Under the pieces are notes generated by a model, which was not told where the DNA came from, searched no databases, and saw only the letters and a list, made by a program, of their open reading frames with translations. A stretch of DNA of 38,441 nt from an uncultured Bacteroidia bacterium (GTDB taxonomy: Bacteria > Bacteroidota > Bacteroidia > Bacteroidales > F082), in assembly GCA_902770835.1 (NCBI GenBank), contig CACXUM010000034.1, positions 1-38,441 of the forward strand, given 5' to 3'. A program made the translations under genes and the position numbers. Below, in pieces: positions 25,014-32,500 of this stretch (within the stretch, counting starts at the first letter, position 1; the number at the start of each line of letters is the position of its first letter).

Positions 25014-26071
25014 GCTATGTTTTCCTTTCTGTTTGTGACCTCTTTGAGGTGGTCGATGCAAGTGCTGAGGTCATAACTCGACGGGCTTTGGTAAAGACGG
25101 AGGCCAAACCATTCGAGCGATTCCATAATATGCTCCGTGATTCTCGATTGCTCCCATTCGAAGGTGGAAAAACCGGTCTTCAAAAGGTGGGCAAACACTT
25201 GCAGAGGCATCCCCGAATCCTTCTGTTCTTTCCAACTCACCATCAGTCGTGGGTTTTGCGAAACAACGGGGTCGTTCATCAGCCAATGGAACAGGTAAGT
25301 CCTGAACAAGTGGGCGTTGAGGATTCCTTCATGGATTTCCTCTGCGGGCAGAATATGCTTCAACTCGTCCATGTTTTTCAGCCGTTCAGCCTCCTCAGCG
25401 GAAATGGGACGAAACCGGCTCGTGTCGAGGATGAAATTTTTCGTCAAAAGCCTTCCGTAGGTCTTTCCTTCAGCCATCTTCTGGAAATTGATAAAATGGT
25501 CGGAATGTAGCACACTGGTGGGTATTGACGAGGTGGTTGTGTCCCAATTGAGGATGGTGACCGTCGTCAAGGTGATGCGTTTCACCTCGCCGTCAACATT
25601 ATATTTCGGCACTTGAATCCAGTCGTCGATGCTCAGGAGATGGTTCAACCTGACGTGAAGGAACGCCACCACGCCTTTCAGGGTGTCTTGAAAAACCCAA
25701 CTCAGCACGGTGCCGATAATGCCAAAAACCAAGAAATAGCTGGAGTCTTTTTGTATGTCGAAGACGAGAAGGAAACCGAGAATCCACAGCGCAACTGCGA
25801 TGAGGATGGCGATTTGGCACCAAGTCAGGCCGCTTTCTTGCTTGCGAAGGATGAAAATGTCAGTCAGTTTGTTGCAAATCGAGATGATAAGCCACAAAAA
25901 CAATGTCAAACCTGTCATTTGGAACCATGATTTCCCGATGACCGTTGCGAATTCCCCACTATACATGGGTACCAAAAACAACGCTATCAGTACTGCAAAC
26001 AATACAATCGACCTCAGCCAGAAACGGAGGTTCAAACTGCGTGGTTCATCGTTCCTTCTCTTTTTCCTCAT
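25010..26071 (-). CDS. MscS-family mechanosensitive channel, YbdG-like
   Basis: A 353-residue membrane protein with four or five N-terminal transmembrane helices. The MscS pore/beta region follows: FQDTLKGVVAFLHVRLNHLLSIDDWIQVP, then GEVKRITLTTVTILNWDTTTSSIPTSVL, which is closest to the YbdG/MscM branch. A C-terminal cytosolic domain of about 150 residues follows. Such channels release solutes or ions on membrane tension. It is encoded between DUF4301 (33 bp upstream) and the RyR-domain gene, with which it shares ATGA. Confidence 0.85.
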   Translation of the reverse strand: MRKKRRNDEPRSLNLRFWLRSIVLFAVLIALFLVPMYSGEFATVIGKSWFQMTGLTLFLWLIISICNKLTDIFILRKQESGLTWCQIAILIAVALWILGFLLVFDIQKDSSYFLVFGIIGTVLSWVFQDTLKGVVAFLHVRLNHLLSIDDWIQVPKYNVDGEVKRITLTTVTILNWDTTTSSIPTSVLHSDHFINFQKMAEGKTYGRLLTKNFILDTSRFRPISAEEAERLKNMDELKHILPAEEIHEGILNAHLFRTYLFHWLMNDPVVSQNPRLMVSWKEQKDSGMPLQVFAHLLKTGFSTFEWEQSRITEHIMESLEWFGLRLYQSPSSYDLSTCIDHLKEVTNRKENIA

Positions 26072-26104
26072 GTATGTTGATGCTTCTGATTATTTGGTTA
26101 TCAT

Positions 26105-27616
26105 TCAATTATGCATCGGCTTCAGCAAATCATTCACCGTTTTCACGGGGTTGAAGGTTTCGATGGGCACCTCAACAAAGATGGTAATCCAGTCGGCCAT
26201 TGCGCCGTTCCAGAGGCCGGGCAACTCCAAGGCTTTCAGTTCGCGACCGTCTTTCGACTTGTTGGAAACAAAGCCTGTGTTGGCGTCCACATAGTCCGTC
26301 AGGTTGAAGGCCTCGCCTTGGTAGTTCCAGCAACCGCACACCAAATCGACGGGGTTGAAGTGGGTCGAGGCTTGGAAAATGGCTTCCTGTTGCGGGTTTT
26401 TGTGATCGATTTGCGAGGATTCGATGATTTGCAGCGACACCTCATCGTCGTCGTTTTTCACCCAGAAGGGACCGCCACCGGGTTCGCCCTCGTTCTTCAC
26501 CATGCCGCAAATGCGCATCGGTCGGTTGAGTTTATTGTACAGATAATCAATCTTTTCAAACTCGTTGTATTCCTTCACGAAATCGGGAATGTCAATCATC
26601 AGCGACTCTTTCGCAAAACGAGTGATTTCCTCTAATTCTTCCTCGATGACAAAACCGCTGTCGAGCAGTTCGAGGTATTCAAAGGTCTTTTGTTGCAACT
26701 TGAGCAGTAGTCCGGCCAACACCTTTTTATATATAATGGTAGTTTGCGCCTTGGTTTCGGGGACGATGTTGTCGATGTTCTTGATGAAGACGATTTCCTC
26801 GCCGAGGTCGTTCAGGTTCTCGATGAGTGCCCCGTGACCGCCCGGACGGAACAGAATCTTGCCGTTGGCCTCGCGGAACAGGTTGCCGTCGGCATCGATG
26901 GCAACCGTGTCGGTGGAAGGCTTTTGGCACGAATAGGTGATGTCGTAGCGCACGCGGTATTTTTCTTCGTAACTGTCAATCAGTGCATTAACCGTCTTCT
27001 TAAAAGGCTCTTCATGCTCTGGCGAAACGGTGAAGTGCAGTTTGGCCACGCCATCATTGTCGGTGGCATAGCGGGCAGCCTCCACCAAATGCTCTTCCAA
27101 AGCCAAACGGTTAAATCCCTCATAATGATGGAATTTCAGTAGGGCTTTGGGCAGTTTGCCGTAGTTCAAGCCGTTTTCGAGGAGCAGGGCTTTCACCACA
27201 TCGACTTTGCGGCCTTGTTGAAGCATGGCATCAATATCGAGGCTGTAAAGGCGTTTCACGGCGACGTTGAGGTCGTCGAAGAAGGCGAAGCTGTGGATGT
27301 GGGCGAAGAAAATGTCCGTGAATTTGGTTTCCTCGCCCGATTCGGCGAAAGCGAACAAGTCCTTGAACATGCGCGAAGCCGCGCCCGAAGCAGGCACGAA
27401 TTTCGTGAATTGGTAATATTCCTTGTCGGCTTCAAAGTCGGCGGTCATCTGCTTCACTTGCTCGTCGTCGAGGCGCAGGATGCCGTCGCCGAGGGTGGCG
27501 GGACGCATCAGTTGGACGAATTGGGTGCCTCTTTTCAGTTGGGCCACTTGCTGTAACACCTGATTTTCAGCGATATTTCTTTCCGAAAGCTGTTGAAGGT
27601 CTTGATCTGTAAACAT
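26105..27616 (-). CDS. DUF4301 family protein
   Basis: A 503-residue soluble protein that matches DUF4301 throughout. Visible landmarks are FVPASGAASRMFKDLF near residue 95, LRPGGHGALIENLNDL (written FRPGGHGALI here) near 260, and GEPGGGPFWVKNDD near 385. The first looks like the phosphate-binding loop of a nucleotidyltransferase-like fold and the second a second substrate loop. No function is established; sugar-nucleotide chemistry is a guess. It is the first gene of the operon with the MscS and RyR genes. The promoter -7 element lies 23 bp before the ATG. Confidence 0.85.
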   Translation of the reverse strand: MFTDQDLQQLSERNIAENQVLQQVAQLKRGTQFVQLMRPATLGDGILRLDDEQVKQMTADFEADKEYYQFTKFVPASGAASRMFKDLFAFAESGEETKFTDIFFAHIHSFAFFDDLNVAVKRLYSLDIDAMLQQGRKVDVVKALLLENGLNYGKLPKALLKFHHYEGFNRLALEEHLVEAARYATDNDGVAKLHFTVSPEHEEPFKKTVNALIDSYEEKYRVRYDITYSCQKPSTDTVAIDADGNLFREANGKILFRPGGHGALIENLNDLGEEIVFIKNIDNIVPETKAQTTIIYKKVLAGLLLKLQQKTFEYLELLDSGFVIEEELEEITRFAKESLMIDIPDFVKEYNEFEKIDYLYNKLNRPMRICGMVKNEGEPGGGPFWVKNDDDEVSLQIIESSQIDHKNPQQEAIFQASTHFNPVDLVCGCWNYQGEAFNLTDYVDANTGFVSNKSKDGRELKALELPGLWNGAMADWITIFVEVPIETFNPVKTVNDLLKPMHN

Positions 27617-27638
27617 GATATTAGGTTTTTATGCGGTT

Positions 27639-27646
27639 CAAAAATA
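27639..27646 (-). promoter_or_regulatory. -7 element of the DUF4301-MscS-RyR operon
   Basis: TATTTTTG on the minus strand, in the same TTCCC-TATTTTTGA setting as the Wzz promoter. The -33 region is TTTC rather than TTTG at about 20 nt. Confidence 0.55.
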
Positions 27647-27698
27647 GGGAATTAAGTAATGCGATGAAAAAAAACGACAAAATTTTTCTGAAAAAGCA

Positions 27699-27727
27699 TT
27701 GTCGCATTGAAAAAAGCTGTATCTTTG
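27699..27727 (+). promoter_or_regulatory. Promoter of the tRNA-Leu gene
   Basis: TTG (27699-27701), 18 nt, TATCTTTG (27720-27727), with the tRNA 5' end 13 nt further on. It suggests that the tRNA gene is still transcribed despite its odd 3' half. Confidence 0.6.
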
Positions 27728-27740
27728 CAGCCGATTTCAA

Positions 27741-27853
27741 GCCCAGGTGGTGAAATTGGTAGACACGCCACTTTGAGGGGGTGGTGCCGATTACGGCATG
27801 CAAGTTCGACTCTTGTATCGAGAGGTGTGCAGGTTCGACTCCTGTTCGGGGCA
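27741..27853 (+). tRNA. tRNA-Leu(GAG) with duplicated T-arm, possibly defective
   Basis: The 5' half is a normal tRNA-Leu: acceptor GCCCAGG, the D-arm around AAATTGGTAGACAC, anticodon stem CCACT/GGTGG with loop TTGAGGG (anticodon GAG), and a long variable arm (TGCCG-ATTA-CGGCA). A proper T-arm follows (27800-27816), but the next bases (ATCGAGAG) do not pair with the acceptor. A second T-arm lies at 27829-27845, followed by TCGGGGC-A (27846-27853), which does pair with the 5' strand except for one A-G mismatch and a G-U. The total of 113 nt is too long for an ordinary tRNA-Leu. It may be a tRNA altered by integration and excision at its 3' end. Confidence 0.7.
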
Positions 27854-27900
27854 CGCAATATAGCTTTAACTCATTGAAAATCAGGGTTAAGGCTTTTTCT

Positions 27901-27940
27901 TTGCCCCACCGTTGCCCCACCAAACAATTTTACCCCACAC
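27901..27940. repeat. TTGCCCCACC direct repeats beside the tRNA
   Basis: TTGCCCCACC occurs at 27901-27910 and 27912-27921, with a related TTTACCCCACAC at 27929-27940. Short direct repeats close to a tRNA 3' end resemble arm-type binding sites of a tyrosine integrase at an attachment site. No integrase gene is present here, so this would be a remnant. Confidence 0.5.
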
Positions 27941-28039
27941 TAAAAACCGCCTGCCAACGGATTGACAGACTATAATGCTCCCTAAGATTTAGGCCAAAGG
28001 TTAAAGTGGTTATCTTTGCAGAAACGAAAGGGAAAAAAG

Positions 28040-28558
28040 ATGACCAACACGAAGACAAGGAGCCGCCGGAAGTTCACGGCGGAGTTCAAGGCGAAAGTCG
28101 CCATGGAAGCATTACAGGAGAGACTGACATTGAGCGAGTTGAGCAAGAAGCATGAAGTCCATCCGAATCTGATCACGAAATGGAAGAACCAGCTGAAAGA
28201 GCAAAGCTCGAGCGTTTTCAAGGAACGCGGCGAGGCCGCCGAGAGCGACAAGGACAAGCTCATAGAGCAGCTGTACAAGACCATCGGGTCGTTGACGATG
28301 GACGTGGAGTTCCTAAAAAAACTGTCGCTATTAGCAAGGAAGAGCGCAAGAGGATGGTTTCCAAGGATGAGAAGCTTAGCGTCCGCCGACAATGCGTGCT
28401 GCTCGGCCTGTGCCGTACCTCGTTGTACTACACCGCATCGGAGGAGACGGCGGAGAACCTGGAGGTCATGCGCCTTCTGGACCGGCAATACGCCGTCACG
28501 CCGTTCTACGGCCAGCGCCGCCTTCAGGCGTGGCTCGCCGGGAAGGGATACCGGGTGA
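28040..28558 (+). CDS. IS3-family transposase OrfA
   Basis: Residues about 1-60 form the IS3 helix-turn-helix (RRKFTAEFKAKVAMEAL, then LSELSKKHEVHPNLITKWK), followed by a leucine-zipper-like helix through IEQLYKTIGSLTMDVEFLKK. The sequence CTA-AAA-AAA-CTG at 28313-28324 holds a canonical A-AAA-AAA slippery heptamer (28315-28321), at which a -1 shift would give the OrfAB transposase. In the zero frame translation continues for another 79 codons of Arg-rich, unrelated residues instead of stopping soon after the slippery site. The native OrfA stop may have been lost, or the tail may be harmless. Confidence 0.85.
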   Translation: MTNTKTRSRRKFTAEFKAKVAMEALQERLTLSELSKKHEVHPNLITKWKNQLKEQSSSVFKERGEAAESDKDKLIEQLYKTIGSLTMDVEFLKKLSLLARKSARGWFPRMRSLASADNACCSACAVPRCTTPHRRRRRRTWRSCAFWTGNTPSRRSTASAAFRRGSPGRDTG

Positions 28559-29172
28559 ACATCAAGCGTCTGCGGAGGCTGATGGGGCTGGTCCGATGGA
28601 GGACACTGTTCCCGAAACCCCGCACGACAGCCGCCGACAAGAAGGCATACAAGTACCCGTACCTGCTGAAAGGCCTCGACATAGACCGCCGCAACCAAGT
28701 CTGGGAGCTTGACATCAGCTACATCCCGATGCGACGCGGCTACATGTACCTGTTCGCCATCATAGACGTGTACACGCGCTACGTGGTGGGCTGGAGCCTG
28801 AGCAACACGATGACGGCACAATGGTGCGTCGCGGCGCTCAGGGAAGCCTTCGAGCGCCACGGATGCCCAGAAATCGTCAACAGCGACCAAGGCAGCCAGT
28901 TCACTTCGGCGGACTATGTGGAGCTGTTGGAGGGCAACGGCGTCGCCATCAGTATGGACGGCCGTGGCCGCGCCTTGGACGACATCTTCATCGAGCGGCT
29001 GTGGCGCAGCGTGAAGCAGGAGCACGTGTACCTGAACCCTTGCGAAACGGGCGACGAGCTATGGCTCGGCCTGGACGGATACTTCCGCTTATACAACGAC
29101 GAGAGGCTTCACCAGAGCCTTGGATACAAGACACCCGCAAGCCGCTATCTCCTCCAAAACGAGACGGCTTGA
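28321..29172 (+). CDS. IS3-family transposase OrfB (DDE catalytic domain)
   Basis: A 283-residue frame entered by -1 frameshifting from OrfA. It has the HTH_21-like region (RRLQAWLAGKGYRVNIKRLRRLMG) and an rve integrase core. The catalytic triad is Asp131 (WELDIS), Asp189 (NSDQGSQF) and Glu225 (FIERLWRSVKQE), with exactly 35 residues between the last two as usual for IS3. The C terminus LHQSLGYKTPASRYL is also standard. All catalytic residues are intact, so the element could be active. No separate start codon with a good ribosome-binding site is evident, which supports expression by frameshift. Confidence 0.9.
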   Translation, partial: TVAISKEERKRMVSKDEKLSVRRQCVLLGLCRTSLYYTASEETAENLEVMRLLDRQYAVTPFYGQRRLQAWLAGKGYRVNIKRLRRLMGLVRWRTLFPKPRTTAADKKAYKYPYLLKGLDIDRRNQVWELDISYIPMRRGYMYLFAIIDVYTRYVVGWSLSNTMTAQWCVAALREAFERHGCPEIVNSDQGSQFTSADYVELLEGNGVAISMDGRGRALDDIFIERLWRSVKQEHVYLNPCETGDELWLGLDGYFRLYNDERLHQSLGYKTPASRYLLQNETA

Positions 29173-29199
29173 CACAAAAAGAGACAAAAACACTACCGA

Positions 29200-29337
29200 A
29201 TGAGAAACAATTTGTATATTTGCAACGCCAACCCGCAAACGAAAACCACCTTAACCGCACCTATCTGTGGTTCAAACTTCGGGACGCATTATACTATAAA
29301 AGAACTCATAGATGAGGAGAAAAAGCTGGGAAAGTAG
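29200..29337 (+). other. Possible 3' remnant of an interrupted gene
   Basis: Across the right end of the IS an open frame runs to a TAG at 29335-29337, ending THYTIKELIDEEKKLGK. The last 20 or so codons outside the IS look more protein-like than random sequence. They may be the tail of a gene cut off by the insertion. No matching 5' part is seen on the left side of the IS. It could also be chance. Confidence 0.25.
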
Positions 29338-29379
29338 TTCACGGTTGCTATTTTGGAAGCGATTTGAACTTGTCCCAAA

Positions 29380-29402
29380 TTGTGCAGATGCAATCTGCAC
29401 AA
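29380..29402. promoter_or_regulatory. Palindrome upstream of the NRPS gene
   Basis: TTGTGCAGAT (29380-29389), loop GCA, ATCTGCACAA (29393-29402): a perfect 10-bp-arm inverted repeat. It has no T-run behind it, so it is not a convincing terminator. It lies about 77 bp ahead of the likely -7 element and could be an operator. Confidence 0.5.
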
Positions 29403-29479
29403 ATTATCTTGTCACTCTTGCGCGGCGTTGAAAAAACCGAAATTTCCCCCACCTCACACTTGTTTTCTCCATTTTTTTC

Positions 29480-29487
29480 TATTTTTG
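29480..29487 (+). promoter_or_regulatory. -7 element of the NRPS gene
   Basis: TATTTTTG, with TTG at 29460-29462 giving a slightly short 17-nt spacer. The start codon lies 40 bp downstream. The element is outside the IS, so the NRPS has its own promoter. Confidence 0.55.
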
Positions 29488-29527
29488 CAACTTTCTTTTC
29501 CAACTAATTCAACATAAATAGATCAAT

Positions 29528-32500
29528 ATGAAAACAACCACTGATGCAACTGCCCCCTTAACAAGATCGCAATATGGCATCTACGCTGAATGTGTAAGCC
29601 ATGAAAACGAGGTTTTCTATAACCTTCCGTTTCTTTTTGTCTTTGACGGCAGCCTCGATGCCGACCGCTTGTGTCGCGCCATCGAGACGACGATCATGGC
29701 GCACCCCACTTTCTTCACACGGATTGGGGTGACCGACGACGGCGAACCCTTCCAGTCCGTGGATATGGAAAAGGAAGACTTCAGCCTTAACGTCGAACAG
29801 GTCTTGGACCTTGAGGCCGAGAAGCAGAAATTCATCGAGCCGTTCAAGCTCTATGGCGGCAGGCTGTTTCATACCAAAGTGATGCGCGACGCGAACCATA
29901 CCTATTGGCTCTTTGATATGCACCATATCATCAGCGACGGCACCTCTTACAATATTATCATTCGCGATGTGGAGACGGCCTACAACGGCGGCACGCTTGC
30001 TCCCGAGGAAATGACGATGCGGGAACTGGCCCACGCCGAAGCCGAGATGCGCAAAACGCCCGCTTTCGAGGAAGGCAAACAATGGTATGCCCAAAACTTC
30101 GATTGCGGCGACACGTTCACCCAACTCATTCCCGACCGCGAAATCCCCGGACAATCGGATGCCCATTTGGACCGTATCCTCAATATCGACATGGATCGGG
30201 TGGATGCCTTCTGCAAGGCCAACGACATCAAAAAAAGTGCCTTTTTCACAGGGGCGTATGCCTACCTGTTGGCCAAATACAACAATGAGCAGGAATCGCT
30301 GTTCAACACGGTTTACAATGGTCGCACCGAGCCCAAGTTCCAACATTCCGTTGGCATGACGGTGAAAACGCTACCCGTTTACTCCAAGTTTACCGACGAC
30401 ACCACCGTGCTTGACTTCCTGAAAGCCAATCAGGAACAGATGGACGGCTGCCGCAAGCACGACATCTATGCCTATTCCGACCTGATGGCCGACCTCAACC
30501 TGCAAAGCAACTCCATCTTTGTGTGGCACGGACTCTTGCTTGATTACACCGAACTGATGGGCAAGCCCATGCAGGCCATACAACTCAGCAAGCACAACGA
30601 GGAAGTGTCGTTTTATCTGATGGCCTTCTATGTCGGCAAACAATATCATATCAGGGCGGAATACAATGCCAACGAATATTCCGAGACGCTGATTGCCCAG
30701 TTTATGGAGAGTTACGAGGCCACCTTGGAAGGCTTTTTGAGCCAAACCAATCTGCGCGACATCGACATCACCACAAAGAGCCAATGCGCCTTGCTTGACA
30801 GTTTCAACCAGACTGATACCGAACTGGACAAGAACGCAACCATCGTTTCCATGTTCCGTGAGCAGGTGGCGAAAACGCCCGACAACATCGCTGTGGTCTA
30901 TAAGGACAAGCGTTTCACCTATCGCGAGTTGGATGAGATTTCCGACCGCATCGCTGCCTATATTCATGGGAAAGGCCTTCAAGCAGAGGATGTCGTTTCC
31001 ATATTGATTCCCCGTTGCGAGTGGATGCCGATTGTCTCCATGGGCGTGTTGAAGGCCGGCTGTGCCTATCAGCCCCTCGACCCGACCTATCCTTCGGAGC
31101 GCCTCAACTTCATGATGCAAGATGCTTCCGTCAAGTTGCTCATCGCCGATGAATCGTTGCGCGACATCGTGAACGAGTACCAAGGCGATGTTCTGCTGAC
31201 GAAAGACATCAACCAACTGCCAACTGCCGACTGCCAACTGCCAACTGTAAATCCGGAGGATTTGTTCATCATGCTTTACACTTCCGGAACTACGGGCACG
31301 CCCAAGGGCTGTCAGTTGGTGCATCGTAACCTTGTCGCATTCTGTGAGTGGTATCACCGCAGGTTTAGCCTAACCTCTGGCTGCAAGGTTACGGCCTATG
31401 CCAGTTTTGGTTTCGATGCCAATATGATGGAAACCTATCCCGCGCTCACATGCGGTGCCACAATCTACATCATCCCTGAAGAACTGCGCTTGGATTTGCT
31501 GGCGTTGAACGAATACTTTGAACAAGAGCAGATTACCCACGGATTCATGACCACGCAAGTGGCCTATCAGTTTGCCACTTCCGTTGAGAACCATTGCCTG
31601 CGCTATCTGTTGACAGGCGGCGAGAAGTTGGCACCGCTGACTCCGCCCACGAATTACACTTTGGCCAACCTTTACGGCCCCACTGAAAGCACCGTTTGCA
31701 TCACCTCCTTCGATGTGACGAAGCCCATGAAGGACATCCCGATTGGCGCGGCTTTGGACAACACCAAACTTTATATTGTCGACAAGGCTGGCCACCGTTT
31801 GCCTGTGGGCGCGGCGGGCGAGCTTTGGGTTGCCGGACCGCAAGTGAGCCGTGGCTACCTCAACCGTCCCGAAAAGACCGCTGAGGTCTATATCGCCAAC
31901 CCCTTCGATACTAACGAAAAATACGCCCACATCTACCGCACTGGCGACATCGTCCGCTATCTCCCTGATGGCAACATCCAGTTTGTGGGACGAAAGGACG
32001 GTCAGGTTAAGATTCGCGGCTTCCGCATCGAGCTTAAGGAAGTTGAAGGTGTCATCCTTCAGTTCCCGGGCATCAAAGACGCCACTGTGCAGGCCTTCGA
32101 CGAAGAAGGTGGCGGCAAGTTCATCGCTGCCTACATCGTTTCGGATGAAGCCGTTGACATTCAAGCGTTGAACGACTTCATCCTTGACCAAAAGCCGCCT
32201 TATATGGTGCCTGCCGTGACGATGCAAATCGACCGCATCCCGCTCAACCAGAACCAGAAGGTGAACAAGAAAGCTCTGCCCAAGCCCGAAAAGAAAGCAG
32301 CCGAGGCAGTGGTGGAGAGCAACGTACCGATGAACCTGTTGGAGCAGGAAATCCATGGCATCATTGCAAAAATCATCAATACCGATGACTTTGGCGTGAC
32401 GACGGTGTTGGGCTATGTCGGCCTCACCTCTATCATGGCCATCAAGTTAGCCATTCAAATCAACAAGCGCTTCGGCGTCACCCTCGACTCGAAATCTTTG

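Larger units (their letters stand above)
27986..29266 (+). mobile_element. IS3-family insertion sequence
   Basis: About 1.28 kb with two overlapping transposase frames and imperfect terminal inverted repeats. The left end (about 27986-28017) shares TAGG, GGTTAA-GTGGTT and TTTGC with the complement of the right end (about 29235-29266). The exact boundaries and target duplication could not be fixed by eye. The left repeat contains a -7 element (TATCTTTG, 28011-28018) that would drive transcription of orfA. GC content is clearly higher than in flanking DNA, suggesting recent arrival. It lies between the tRNA and the NRPS gene. Confidence 0.8.

Noticed and set aside
27621-27923. Minus-strand frame over the tRNA (peptide with PRTGVEPAHL)
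   Set aside because: It is the well-known spurious frame produced by translating the antisense of a tRNA 3' half.
27982-29025. 347-codon minus-strand frame opposite the IS transposase
   Set aside because: Shadow frame of the GC-rich orfB; the plus strand has an intact DDE transposase.
29380-29402. Terminator upstream of the NRPS
   Set aside because: The hairpin is good but no T-run follows on either strand, so I list it as a possible operator instead.
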